This document shows positions 16,319 to 24,821 of a DNA stretch of 31,191 nt, in pieces. Position 1 is the stretch's first letter, and each line of letters begins with the position of its first letter. Where the stretch lies: the NCBI GenBank assembly GCA_003241215.1, contig QFOL01000013.1, forward strand, positions 1 through 31,191, written 5' to 3'. Made by a program: the position numbers and the translations under genes. The notes under the pieces are model-generated. The model saw only the letters and a program-made list of their open reading frames with translations, had not been told where the DNA came from and ran no database searches. This stretch comes from Agrobacterium fabrum. GTDB lineage: Bacteria; Pseudomonadota; Alphaproteobacteria; Rhizobiales; Rhizobiaceae.

Positions 16319-17817
16319 GCAAGGAAAAGCCCTCTTCCTGGCAGGATTTGCCGACGGTGGTCGAAATCACCGAGGAAAGCCGCCGACGCAACCAGAACGC
16401 CCGCAACATGGCGGCGATCCTCGAAGACATTGTCGAGACGGACGCGCCGGCCGGGCGGCCGAAGGCAGGCGCGGCCGCCATGCCGGTCGACCAGCTGCTC
16501 TCCGGTTTCCATTTCGGCGGCGGCGATCTGCCGACGCTCGTGCAATCGGCCGCTCCCCTTCTCAACCTCGCGCATCTCCTGCGCTTCAGCGATGCGGAGC
16601 CTGATACCGATCAGCTTCGCCGCGCCTGCGTTGAGGCGATCACCCGCTACGAGCGCGACCTCGCTTCCGCCCGCATCAGCCCCGAGCGGGCAAGGGCGGC
16701 GCATTATGTCGTCTGCGCCACGGTGGATGATGTGGTTCTGAGCAAACCCTGGGGCGTGCGGGCAGGCTGGGCGCGCTCCGGCCTTGTCTCCACCTTCCAC
16801 AATGATGTTACCGGCGGCGACCGGGTTTTCGACATTCTCGACCATTTCCATCAGTCACCCGGGGCCAACAAGGATCTGCTGCTGCTGATCTATCTGTGCC
16901 TGTCGCTGGCTTTCGAAGGGCGCACCCGCGTTTCGCCGAAGGGTGCGCTGGAGCTTTCCCGCATCCGCGACAGCCTCTACAAGACGCTGATCGGCCAATA
17001 CGGCACCTTCGAAAGGGAGCTTTCGCCGCACTGGAAAGGCGTCGAAGCCCGTCATACGCCATTGCGCACGATGGCGGCGCTGTGGACCCTGCTGTCCGTG
17101 ATGGCGCTTGCCTTCGCGCTTGGTTATCTCTTCTTCACGCTGTCGCTCAACAACGCATCCGATGTCACTTTCGAGAGGCTCGCCCATCTGCCGCCGAACG
17201 AGACGCCGAGCGTGCTGATCGCAAGCCCGCCCCAGCCACCGGCGCAGGTCGAAACGCCCAAGGTCGTGGAACCGCCGAAGACGGTGGAGCCACGGCAACC
17301 CTCCCGGCTTGAAAAGCTGATGGCCTTCCTTCAGCCGGAAGTCGAAAAGAAGCTTGTCACGCTGGCCGATGTGAACGGGCGGCTGCGCATTCGCATCAAT
17401 AATTCGGGCCTGTTCTCCACCGGCAGCGCCGATGTCAGCCCGCAGTTCCGCGATCTCATCCAGCGTATCGGCGGCGCGCTTGCGGCCGAAAAATTCCGCG
17501 CCGTCGTCATCGGCTATACCGATACCGTACCGATCAAGACGGTGGAATTTCCGTCCAACTGGCACCTTTCCGAAGCCCGCGCCAAGGCGGTCGGGGACAT
17601 TCTTTCACAATTCACCGGCCCGGAAGCGATCCTGACGGAAGGCCGTGCCGACAGCGACCCGATCGCCGACAACAAAACGGAGGAAGGCCGCCAGATCAAC
17701 CGCAGAACGGAAATCATGGTCCTGACCAATCCCGATGAAAAACTGAGTGACGCCGGCATTCTCTCGCCGACCATAGAGAACAGTTCGGGACAGCAGCCGC
17801 ACGAGGCACAGCCATGA
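16315..17817 (+). CDS. tssL: TssL (ImpK) with C-terminal OmpA-like domain, inner-membrane T6SS protein
   Basis: TssL is a bitopic inner-membrane protein of the TssJLM complex. The ATG at 16315 overlaps the tssK stop and gives 500 residues, MSKEKPSSWQDLPTVVEITE. With this start Thr14 lies in LPTVVEIT, the position reported to be phosphorylated by PpkA in A. tumefaciens; the longer in-frame start at 16300 would shift it. Order of parts: cytoplasmic DotU/IcmH domain (about 60-235), one membrane helix (252-277, TMAALWTLLSVMALAFALGY), a Pro-rich periplasmic linker (about 290-325), then an OmpA/peptidoglycan-binding domain with VIGYTDTVPI and SNWHLSEARAKAVGDIL near 395-435. The built-in OmpA domain anchors the complex to the cell wall. 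Confidence 0.96.
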   Translation: MSKEKPSSWQDLPTVVEITEESRRRNQNARNMAAILEDIVETDAPAGRPKAGAAAMPVDQLLSGFHFGGGDLPTLVQSAAPLLNLAHLLRFSDAEPDTDQLRRACVEAITRYERDLASARISPERARAAHYVVCATVDDVVLSKPWGVRAGWARSGLVSTFHNDVTGGDRVFDILDHFHQSPGANKDLLLLIYLCLSLAFEGRTRVSPKGALELSRIRDSLYKTLIGQYGTFERELSPHWKGVEARHTPLRTMAALWTLLSVMALAFALGYLFFTLSLNNASDVTFERLAHLPPNETPSVLIASPPQPPAQVETPKVVEPPKTVEPRQPSRLEKLMAFLQPEVEKKLVTLADVNGRLRIRINNSGLFSTGSADVSPQFRDLIQRIGGALAAEKFRAVVIGYTDTVPIKTVEFPSNWHLSEARAKAVGDILSQFTGPEAILTEGRADSDPIADNKTEEGRQINRRTEIMVLTNPDEKLSDAGILSPTIENSSGQQPHEAQP

Positions 17818-20800
17818 ATCCATTGAGCTATTTTTATACGATCCGATCCTATGTCGAGAGCTATGCCGCTCTCATCGGCCGCCGTTTCCTGTCGCTGTTA
17901 TGGGTGGTCGCGCTCTGCATCGTCATCTGGTTTTACGGCCATCTGGTCGCGCTGGGCGATTTCAAGCCCTTGGGAACGACACAGGCCCGGCTCATCGCCA
18001 TCGGCATCGTTCTCACCATATGGCTGATTTATATCGCCGTCACCATCTATCGCGGGCGCAAGCAGGACAAGGAACTCGTCGACAGTATCGAGCGCGAAGC
18101 CCTGGCCAACCGCCAGGCCGAAGTCGGCGAGATCCAGATGCGTCTCAAGGAAGCGCTGGCGCTGCTGCGGCGGGTCACGAAAAAGCGTTTTGGTTATATT
18201 TACGACCTTCCCTGGTACGTGATCTTCGGCGCACCCGGCTCCGGCAAGACGACGGCGCTCACCAATTCCGGCCTGCAATTTCCACTTGGAGATGCGCTGG
18301 GCGAAAACGCGGTAAAGGGCATCGGCGGCACGCGCAACTGCAACTGGTGGTTCGCCGATGAGGCGATCCTGATCGACACGGCAGGGCGCTACACGACCCA
18401 GGATGATCTCGACGGCTCGTCGAAAGCCGGATGGGAAGGCTTTCTCGGCCTTCTGAGGCGGTATCGCCGTTCGCAGCCGATCAACGGCGCATTGGTCACC
18501 CTGTCCATTCCCGATCTCCTCAGCCGCGATCCCGAGGAACAGCGGCAGGAACTGCGTTCCATCCGTCAGCGGCTGTCGGAACTCGATGAATATCTGCATG
18601 TGCGCGTTCCGGTTTATATCGTGCTGACCAAGGCCGATCTGCTGCATGGTTTCGTGGAATTTTTCGACGGTTTCAACAAGACCGATCGCCAGCAGGTATG
18701 GGGCACGACCTTCAAGCTGGATGAGAGTTACTCCGCCGAGAACCTGCCACAACGCCTGATAGAAGAGTTCGAACTGCTGCAACAGCGGGTCGATGCGATG
18801 CTGATCGAGCGCCTGCAGCAGGAGCAGAATGCCGAAACGCGCGGCCGCATCTTCCGTTTCCCCGCCGAACTTGCGCGGTTGAAAGACCGGCTCCATGAGG
18901 CCCTGACCGAACTTTGTGCACGGTCCCCGCTGATCGAAGCGCCGCTTTTGCGTGGCGTTTATCTCGCTTCGGGAACGCAGCCGGAAACGGAAAGGTCTCC
19001 CGCAGCATCCAGAACCCGCCGAAGCTATTTCCTGTCGCGGCTGTTCAAGGATGTCATCTTCCCCGAAGCCGCGCTGGTGATGCGCGACAAGCGCCTTTCC
19101 GGACGGCAATTGCTGGTGCGGCGCATCGCCTATGGTGTTTCGGCCGCCGCGGTCGCCATCGTCTTCACCGGCTGGATTTTCACCTATTTTGCCAATACGC
19201 AGGCGCTTGCCGAAGCGGATCGCAAACTTGGCGCTTATGAACAGCTCGTTCAGGGCATTCCCGTGCGCGATGTTTCGGACGCCGATTTTCTCCGCATCCT
19301 TCCGGCGCTCGACAATCTGCGCGACGTCAATTCCGGCTTTGCCCGCGAGAGAGTGTGGAATGTCAGCTTCGGGCTCGATCAGGAAGACAAGATCGCCGGA
19401 CGGCAGCGTGACGCCTATCAGCGCGCACTCAATGCCCTGCTCCTGCCGCGCATGATCGTGCAGCTCCAGAAACAGCTCAAGGACGAAAAGGATATCACGC
19501 GCACCTTCAATTCGCTGAAGCTCTATGGAATGCTTGGCGGCATGGGTGCGCTAGACCCCGATTTCCTGACCGTGCAGACACACCAGATGTTCGCATCCCT
19601 CTATCCCGGCGATGGAAGGGCGGCCGCCAGAGAAGCGCTCGACCAACATGCGAAAGCGCTGGCGGACGGCGTGCTCGCCCCGATTGAGCTCGATGCGCGG
19701 CTCATCGCAACTGCCCGTGAAACCATCCGCAATCAGGCTGTCGGTACGCGCGCCTATGATATTCTCGCCGGTCTTCCACAGGCGCGGGAACTGATGGAAT
19801 GGACACCAGCCACGGCCTTCGGCCCGCTGGGAGAGCGTGCCTTCGAGCGGCGCAGCAAAGCGCCGATGGCGGAAGGCATCGAAGGTCTTTTCACGGCGGA
19901 GGGATATCGCAGCGTCGTCATTCCGCAGGTCGCCCATGCGGCGCGCATCGCACTTTCCGAAGGGTGGGTACGCGGTTCCGATGATGCCATAAGGGGTGCC
20001 ACGGTCGAGCAGGTGGCACAGGCCGCGCTGCAAATCTATTTTGATCGCTTTGAGAAGAAATGGGCCGATACGCTGGCCGACCTTCGGGTCAAGCCGTCCC
20101 AGACCCTTGGCGACGCGGTGGAAACAACCCGCGCGCTTGCCAATGAACGCAATATCGTGGTGGAGGCTGCCAGGTCGATCGCGGAGGCGACCGATCTGCG
20201 CCCCGGAGCAAACCCCGCCGCCCTCGCCTCCGCCGCTGAAGGCGACGCGACCGCAGCCGTTCTGGCCGCCACGGTAAACGCGGCCGATCCCTATGCGAGA
20301 CTGCGCGACATGCTGGCGGCGAAAGGCGCGGCCACAACGGGCGAGCAGGCCAATGGCGGCAAGGCCGGCGGTTCGCCATCGGAACAATTGCTCGCACATT
20401 TCAAGATGCTGAACGAGCAGCTTGCCCGCTCGGCGACCACCTCCGATGAAGTCGCCAGAGTGTTCGACGTGGATAGTCAACTCACCAAGGCCAATCAGGA
20501 TCTGTTGCAGCAGGCCCGTGAGTTGCCGGCACCCCTCGATGTGTGGGTGGCGGGTGTGGCGGCAGATGTCGGCTCGCTTGCGGTCAAATCCGCCCGCAGC
20601 CGCATTGCCGAACTCTGGGCGGCCGATGCGGCATCCCTGTGCTCTTCCATCGTGACCGGGCGTTATCCTTTCGACAGGTCGTCTTCCCGCGATGTCGCCA
20701 TCGCGGATTTCACCCGTCTCTTCGGGCCAGCAGGGGTTTTCCAGTCCTTCTTCAAACAGCGAATGGAAGCCTTTGTCGACAAGACCACCAACCCCTGGAG

Positions 20801-21293
20801 CTGGAAAGGCACTTTCGGCGCCGCCGGCATTCCAAGCAGCGCCGTCGCCCAGTTCGAAAATGCCGACAAGATTTCGCGCGCATTTTTCCCGAATGGCAGC
20901 GAGACGCCGGCGGTGTCGATCAATGTCAAACCCGTTTCGCTCACCAATGCCTCCAGCGCGGTGATGCTGGAAATCGAAGGCGAGCGGGTGGTTTATTATC
21001 ACGGGCCCATTCAGGCGAAATCGATCACCTGGCCCTCGCGTGAAAACACGGCGAGCCTGTCGCGCATCGCCTTCCAGCCGGGCGGCTGGCAGCAAGCGAA
21101 AACCGAAAACGGCGACTGGTCGCCATTCCGGCTGTTCGACGGCGCCGACATCGAAAACCAGTCGGGCGACCTGCTGCGGGTGCGGTTTGCGAATGGCGCG
21201 CAGGCTGCCGAATTCGATATTCAGTTCGGCTCGGTTCTCAACCCGTTCAGGCTGGACGCCATCGCCGGCTTTGCCTGCCCCGCGCAATTTTAG
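17814..21293 (+). CDS. tssM: TssM (IcmF/ImpL), inner-membrane T6SS core protein
   Basis: TssM spans the inner membrane, and its large periplasmic part reaches toward the outer membrane to form the central channel of the membrane complex. The 1159-residue length is typical. Two N-terminal helices lie at about 25-45 and 60-80, a cytoplasmic NTPase-like domain follows with Walker A GAPGSGKT (139-146) and ILIDTAGRY, and a third helix lies at about 437-460 (VSAAAVAIVFTGWIFTYF). The rest is periplasmic IcmF-related domains, with a C-terminal beta domain ending FRLDAIAGFACPAQF. The intact Walker A suits A. tumefaciens TssM, for which ATP binding and hydrolysis have been reported. The ATG overlaps the tssL stop. 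Confidence 0.97.
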   Translation: MNPLSYFYTIRSYVESYAALIGRRFLSLLWVVALCIVIWFYGHLVALGDFKPLGTTQARLIAIGIVLTIWLIYIAVTIYRGRKQDKELVDSIEREALANRQAEVGEIQMRLKEALALLRRVTKKRFGYIYDLPWYVIFGAPGSGKTTALTNSGLQFPLGDALGENAVKGIGGTRNCNWWFADEAILIDTAGRYTTQDDLDGSSKAGWEGFLGLLRRYRRSQPINGALVTLSIPDLLSRDPEEQRQELRSIRQRLSELDEYLHVRVPVYIVLTKADLLHGFVEFFDGFNKTDRQQVWGTTFKLDESYSAENLPQRLIEEFELLQQRVDAMLIERLQQEQNAETRGRIFRFPAELARLKDRLHEALTELCARSPLIEAPLLRGVYLASGTQPETERSPAASRTRRSYFLSRLFKDVIFPEAALVMRDKRLSGRQLLVRRIAYGVSAAAVAIVFTGWIFTYFANTQALAEADRKLGAYEQLVQGIPVRDVSDADFLRILPALDNLRDVNSGFARERVWNVSFGLDQEDKIAGRQRDAYQRALNALLLPRMIVQLQKQLKDEKDITRTFNSLKLYGMLGGMGALDPDFLTVQTHQMFASLYPGDGRAAAREALDQHAKALADGVLAPIELDARLIATARETIRNQAVGTRAYDILAGLPQARELMEWTPATAFGPLGERAFERRSKAPMAEGIEGLFTAEGYRSVVIPQVAHAARIALSEGWVRGSDDAIRGATVEQVAQAALQIYFDRFEKKWADTLADLRVKPSQTLGDAVETTRALANERNIVVEAARSIAEATDLRPGANPAALASAAEGDATAAVLAATVNAADPYARLRDMLAAKGAATTGEQANGGKAGGSPSEQLLAHFKMLNEQLARSATTSDEVARVFDVDSQLTKANQDLLQQARELPAPLDVWVAGVAADVGSLAVKSARSRIAELWAADAASLCSSIVTGRYPFDRSSSRDVAIADFTRLFGPAGVFQSFFKQRMEAFVDKTTNPWSWKGTFGAAGIPSSAVAQFENADKISRAFFPNGSETPAVSINVKPVSLTNASSAVMLEIEGERVVYYHGPIQAKSITWPSRENTASLSRIAFQPGGWQQAKTENGDWSPFRLFDGADIENQSGDLLRVRFANGAQAAEFDIQFGSVLNPFRLDAIAGFACPAQF

Positions 21294-21317
21294 CGGCGGG
21301 GCGGCGCACCGTTTTTT
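21277..21317 (+). terminator. Possible attenuator at the tssM end
   Basis: GCCCCGC (21277-21283) can pair with GCGGGGC (21296-21302) around the tssM stop codon, and a TTTTTT run lies at 21312-21317. The run starts 9 bases beyond the stem, further than in a standard terminator, so this would be weak. It could lower expression of tagF-pppA and ppkA relative to tssM. Confidence 0.3.
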
Positions 21318-21330
21318 AAGGAGGGGATCT

Positions 21331-21375
21331 ATGATGAAAGCAACGACGAAAAGCACCGTGGTCAATAACGACTGA
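21331..21375 (+). CDS. 14-residue leader ORF coupled to tagF-pppA
   Basis: A mini-ORF encodes MMKATTKSTVVNND. It is preceded by TAAGGAGG (21317-21324), a full eight-base match to the 16S anti-Shine-Dalgarno sequence, 6 bases before the ATG. Its TGA overlaps the ATG of tagF-pppA (TGATG). The downstream gene has no ribosome site of its own, so its translation probably depends on ribosomes finishing this peptide. The peptide is basic and hydrophilic and matches nothing I recognise. I infer a translational-coupling leader; a functional micropeptide is less likely. That it is translated is well supported by the site quality but not proven. Confidence 0.6.
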   Translation: MMKATTKSTVVNND

Positions 21376-22781
21376 TGGCCAATCAGGCATCGAGGCCCAC
21401 GGAAACCGCAGCGGAAAGCGACCGCATCGGTTTCTTCGGCAAGGTCCCCAGCCATGGCGACTTCATCTCCGACGGGCTTGAACGGGAGCTGATCGGGACG
21501 TTTGACGACTGGCTGCGATCCGGCCTGCACGCCTGCGCGGACCTGTTTTCGGGCCAATGGCCCGCAATATTTACGTCATCGCCGCCCATACGCTTCATCA
21601 TCGAAAGCGGCATATGGGGCAACAGCGCCTATGCCGGCGTGCTGGTGCCCAGCGCAGACCGGGTGGGGCGTAAATATCCGCTTGCCATCATTGCCCAGCT
21701 CAATAGCTTCCGGAAACATCCGCGAACGCTCTATCTCGACGACACCTGGTTCATGGCCGCCGAGGCGCTGGCCGAAACATCCATGACGGGCGATTTCGAC
21801 ATGTCCCGGTTTAACACCTCCGTCAAGAAACTGCGCCTGCCGAAACCACGGGAAGAGGATGACGCGCCGGAAATGGTGCGCAGCCGCGCACCGACCAGCC
21901 TCTGGTGGCGCATCGATCCCGCCAGCCGCCGCGCCCGCGGTCTCAAATTCGACGGCAAACCGAAAGCTGCCGATTTCCTGCGCCTCTTCAGCGACATGGC
22001 AGGCAAGGGCGAAGAAGACGGCTCGACACCCGTACAGGCTCAGGAAAGTGCGAAACACAAAACTCCGCCCGTGATGACGCCCGCGCCCGCACCGCCAACC
22101 GAACAGCCGTCATCGGTCATCTACAGCTATGCCACGCACCCGGGAACACGGCTCTCCCTGAACGCGGATTCGCTCTTCGTTTCCCAGAGCCCTGCCCTCT
22201 TCGCCATGGCAGATGGACAGGGAGACACGCACAGCGCCGTGGAAGCCGCACGTCTGGCTACAAATATTCTTGCCGAGACGCCCGATGCCGAAAACCCCGA
22301 GGTGATGGCGCAGCAGATCAGGGGAAAACTCGGCACCGTCAACAGCCTGCTTCTTTCCCGGCAAGCCATGGGCGCCGACGGCAGGCCGATGGCGAGCGTC
22401 ATCATTGCCTCCATTATCGGCCGCCGGCTGAGTGTCCTGTGGTCCGGCGACGCGCGCGCCTATCTCCTGAAAAACGGAACCATGCATCAGCTTTCGCGCG
22501 ATCACGTCGTTGTCGGCATGAAAAGGCAGCTCGCGCAATGTGTCGGCCTTTCCCAGCAGTTCCGGCCGGATATCGTCGGGGAAGACTGGGGGTCGCAGGA
22601 CAGGCTGCTCCTGTGCAGCTATCCGCTGGTGCAAATCCTGAAGGAGCGGGCCATTGCCGAGATCGTCGGCAACACCCCGATCAAGGATTGCGCCAGCGCC
22701 CTGATCCAGGAAGCGCTGATCGAGGACGCACGCGAGAATGTCAGCGCCATCGTGATTGGAAACCGGCTTGAGCAAGGGTAA
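21375..22781 (+). CDS. tagF-pppA: TagF-PppA fusion, post-translational T6SS repressor with PP2C-like domain
   Basis: This 468-residue fusion joins TagF (about 17-210: IGFFGKVPSHGDFISDGL, SGIWGNSAYAGVLVPS, FMAAEALAETSM) to a PP2C-type phosphatase-like PppA domain (about 247-465) through a Pro-rich linker (230-246). Such fusions repress T6SS in Agrobacterium, with TagF reported to bind Fha. PP2C landmarks are present (RLSLNADS 259-266, MADGQGD 278-284, SGDARAYL 357-364), but several metal-binding positions differ: the usual SDG appears as SYP (415-417) and the final DN as EN (454-455). Phosphatase activity is therefore doubtful. The ATG at 21375 lacks a ribosome site and overlaps the stop of a 14-codon leader. 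It overlaps ppkA downstream. Confidence 0.93.
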   Translation: MANQASRPTETAAESDRIGFFGKVPSHGDFISDGLERELIGTFDDWLRSGLHACADLFSGQWPAIFTSSPPIRFIIESGIWGNSAYAGVLVPSADRVGRKYPLAIIAQLNSFRKHPRTLYLDDTWFMAAEALAETSMTGDFDMSRFNTSVKKLRLPKPREEDDAPEMVRSRAPTSLWWRIDPASRRARGLKFDGKPKAADFLRLFSDMAGKGEEDGSTPVQAQESAKHKTPPVMTPAPAPPTEQPSSVIYSYATHPGTRLSLNADSLFVSQSPALFAMADGQGDTHSAVEAARLATNILAETPDAENPEVMAQQIRGKLGTVNSLLLSRQAMGADGRPMASVIIASIIGRRLSVLWSGDARAYLLKNGTMHQLSRDHVVVGMKRQLAQCVGLSQQFRPDIVGEDWGSQDRLLLCSYPLVQILKERAIAEIVGNTPIKDCASALIQEALIEDARENVSAIVIGNRLEQG

Positions 22782-23673
22782 ACAATCCGGCGACGGGCCT
22801 GCCTACCCGCAGGTCGCCGAGCGCTTTTCCGATCTGTGGCAAACCATCCGCCATGACGGCACGCGGGAAAGGCCTGCCAAAGAACAGAAAGACCTGATCG
22901 ATCAGGTCCGAAATGCGCTGGACCGGAAAATCTCGCATTTTTCCGATGCGAAACCCGGCTGGATCGCTGACAGTTTTGCCCTTGAACGGATTGCCTACGA
23001 AAGCGAAAACACGCTGCTGCTGCAGGTGCGGCACCGCGATCTTGGCTCCCTTCACGCCCTGAAAACCACGCCGCCGGCGTTGAAAAACGACGCGGTGCTG
23101 CTGCAAAGATTACGCGAGGAGGCGCAACTCGGCCTGACATTGCGCCATCCTTGCCTGGTGGAAACATCGGCGCTGCTGAGACTGGCCGATGGCCGACCGG
23201 GCCTGTTACAGCCATGGTTTCCGCAATCATTGGCGTCGCTTGCATCACAGCGGCCGGTTAGCGCGCCGCAAGCCACCACAATCCTTCGCCGCCTGCTGGA
23301 AGGGCTGAGCGCCATGCATGCACGGGGATATGTCCACTGCGATGTCACGCCAGCCAATATTCTACTGGAGGACGGCGATTTCGAAACGGGCAGACTTGGC
23401 GATTTCGGCATCGCGCTGGAGATCGGCCAAAAACACGCGGATCGGGGCATGAGCTTTGCCGCCTCGCGCGAATTTGCAGCGCCGGAACGGATGCGGGACG
23501 CAACCGCAAAGCCGGATCAGGATATATTCTCCGTGGGGCGGCTTGCCCGGCGGCTTATCGCTACGGATGAGATGCGAACAACGCAAAGGCTGGCGGATTT
23601 TGCGGACGCCTGTTGCCAGGACGAACCCGCGTCGCGGCCGCAATCGGCAATGGAAGCGCTACAGCTTCTGTAG
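22768..23673 (+). CDS. ppkA: PpkA, short cytoplasmic Ser/Thr protein kinase of the T6SS
   Basis: PpkA phosphorylates TssL (Thr14 in A. tumefaciens) to trigger Fha binding and secretion. I place the start at TTG 22768 (301 residues; GGAAA 5 bases upstream); TTG at 22756 would add four residues, and no ATG is available. Hanks kinase motifs by this numbering: Lys99 in LHALKT, Glu118 in REEAQ, catalytic loop HCDVTPAN (190-197, Asp192 and Asn197 intact), DFG 212-214, and the APE-like AAPER near 240. The usual Gly-rich loop is not recognisable and the catalytic-loop Lys is Thr. Unlike the Pseudomonas protein it has no membrane helix or periplasmic sensor domain. It is the last gene of the imp operon and overlaps tagF-pppA. 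Confidence 0.92.
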   Translation: MSKGKQSGDGPAYPQVAERFSDLWQTIRHDGTRERPAKEQKDLIDQVRNALDRKISHFSDAKPGWIADSFALERIAYESENTLLLQVRHRDLGSLHALKTTPPALKNDAVLLQRLREEAQLGLTLRHPCLVETSALLRLADGRPGLLQPWFPQSLASLASQRPVSAPQATTILRRLLEGLSAMHARGYVHCDVTPANILLEDGDFETGRLGDFGIALEIGQKHADRGMSFAASREFAAPERMRDATAKPDQDIFSVGRLARRLIATDEMRTTQRLADFADACCQDEPASRPQSAMEALQLL

Positions 23674-23679
23674 CGCTTC
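23653..23679. terminator. Perfect 12-bp hairpin between convergent ppkA and the OPX gene
   Basis: GAAGCGCTACAG and CTGTAGCGCTTC pair perfectly across a 3-base CTT loop. The hairpin includes the ppkA stop codon and lies within the 11-base gap to the convergent gene. Neither side has a strong T-tract. It probably acts as a bidirectional transcript end or 3' stabiliser. Confidence 0.6.
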
Positions 23680-23684
23680 ATTGG

Positions 23685-24821
23685 TCAGTTGCCGCTGCCG
23701 GGAAGCGGTGCTGCCGCCGTCGGCACGCTCTTCTGGAACACGGTCAGGAGCTTGGCCGAATCCACCAGCGGTGCGTTGCTGGCATAGAGCACATCGCCCT
23801 TCTGCATCTGGAAGAGCTGCATGAGGGCAATGCTGGAAGCATCGCGCATATTGACGTGATAAATCACCGGCCGCATGGTTGTGGCCGTCGCAACCGGGCC
23901 TTTCGCGCCCGATGCGGTTGCCGACGGCACCTGAATGATCTCGTTGCGGAAAACATAGACATTGCGTGCGTCCGCGCGGTCATCCAGCAATCCGCCGGCG
24001 CGGCCGACGGCCTGCGCCAGCGTGAGTTTTCCGGCTTCGAACTGGAATTCGCCGGCACTCTTGAAAGCGCCGAGCGCGGTGTAGCTCGCTGCATCGCCAT
24101 CGATCATGATCTGATCGTCCGGCGACAGGCGGATATTCTGGCGGTCCTCCCGCATGACGCGGTCAAGCGGCGCGCTCGCCCTGTGCGAGCCACGAACGAC
24201 GGTGACCGTGGCGGCGCCCGGAGCGACGGTCGGGCCGCCGGCCTGATTGAGCGCATCGAGCACCCGCTCCTGACGGGCAGTGAGCGTTATTTTTCCGGGA
24301 TTTTTCACCGCACCGCTCAGCATGACGGCGCTCGTCGGCTTGTCAACGACGGTGACGACCGCCTGCGGGTTCACGGCCGATCCCTTCAGCCCGGCAACGA
24401 CCTGCGATTGCAGCCCCTCGGGCGTCGAATCCACCACCCGCTGCTTGCCGACGAAGGGGATATTCACCGAGCCGCTCTGATCAACGGTGAAGCTCCCGAG
24501 ATTAAGCGTCTTGCTTTGCGTCGGGGAGAAAAGCCCGTCTTCGCCGGTATCGAGCACGGTGATGTCGATCACGTCGCCGCGCCGCAATCTCTGGGCGTTG
24601 TAACCGGTGTTGCGAAGCGCGGTAAGGCCGGGACCCGAGGCGCTTTGCGGGCTGCCGGCGGACACCGTGGAAGCCGGCGCATTCGCCAGCTCGATGACTG
24701 GGATTTTTTCGTTGGTTCGAGGGAAGGTCGCAGATCGGATATTGCCTGCGGTCGGTCCGTCAGATGGCTTTGCACATGCACTCAGGAGAGCCACCAGCAA
24801 AACCGCCCCCAACTTCTTCAT
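23685..24821 (-). CDS. Polysaccharide export (OPX/Wza-family) outer-membrane lipoprotein
   Basis: This 378-residue OPX-family protein is predicted to help export surface polysaccharide across the outer membrane. The N-terminus MKKLGAVLLVALLSAC is a lipoprotein signal with a lipobox ending at Cys16. The Poly_export domain (about 70-165) reads YNAQRLRRGDVIDITVLDTG, FTVDQSGSVNIPFVGKQRV and ALTVVDKP-like VVTVVDKP, followed by SLBB-type repeats (VMLSGAVKNPGKITL near 168-182, and FKSAGEFQFEAGKLTLAQAV near 253-272). The ATG at 24821 has GAGGGG upstream. It converges with ppkA and no polysaccharide synthase or co-polymerase gene is next to it, so its pathway cannot be named. A T6SS role is not indicated. 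Confidence 0.88.
   Translation of the reverse strand: MKKLGAVLLVALLSACAKPSDGPTAGNIRSATFPRTNEKIPVIELANAPASTVSAGSPQSASGPGLTALRNTGYNAQRLRRGDVIDITVLDTGEDGLFSPTQSKTLNLGSFTVDQSGSVNIPFVGKQRVVDSTPEGLQSQVVAGLKGSAVNPQAVVTVVDKPTSAVMLSGAVKNPGKITLTARQERVLDALNQAGGPTVAPGAATVTVVRGSHRASAPLDRVMREDRQNIRLSPDDQIMIDGDAASYTALGAFKSAGEFQFEAGKLTLAQAVGRAGGLLDDRADARNVYVFRNEIIQVPSATASGAKGPVATATTMRPVIYHVNMRDASSIALMQLFQMQKGDVLYASNAPLVDSAKLLTVFQKSVPTAAAPLPGSGN

Noticed and set aside
19551..21557. 668-codon minus-strand ORF opposite tssM
   Set aside because: It lies fully antisense to tssM and tagF. The plus frame has clear IcmF motifs, and the minus product is Arg/Gly-rich with no recognisable domain, typical of GC-rich shadow frames.
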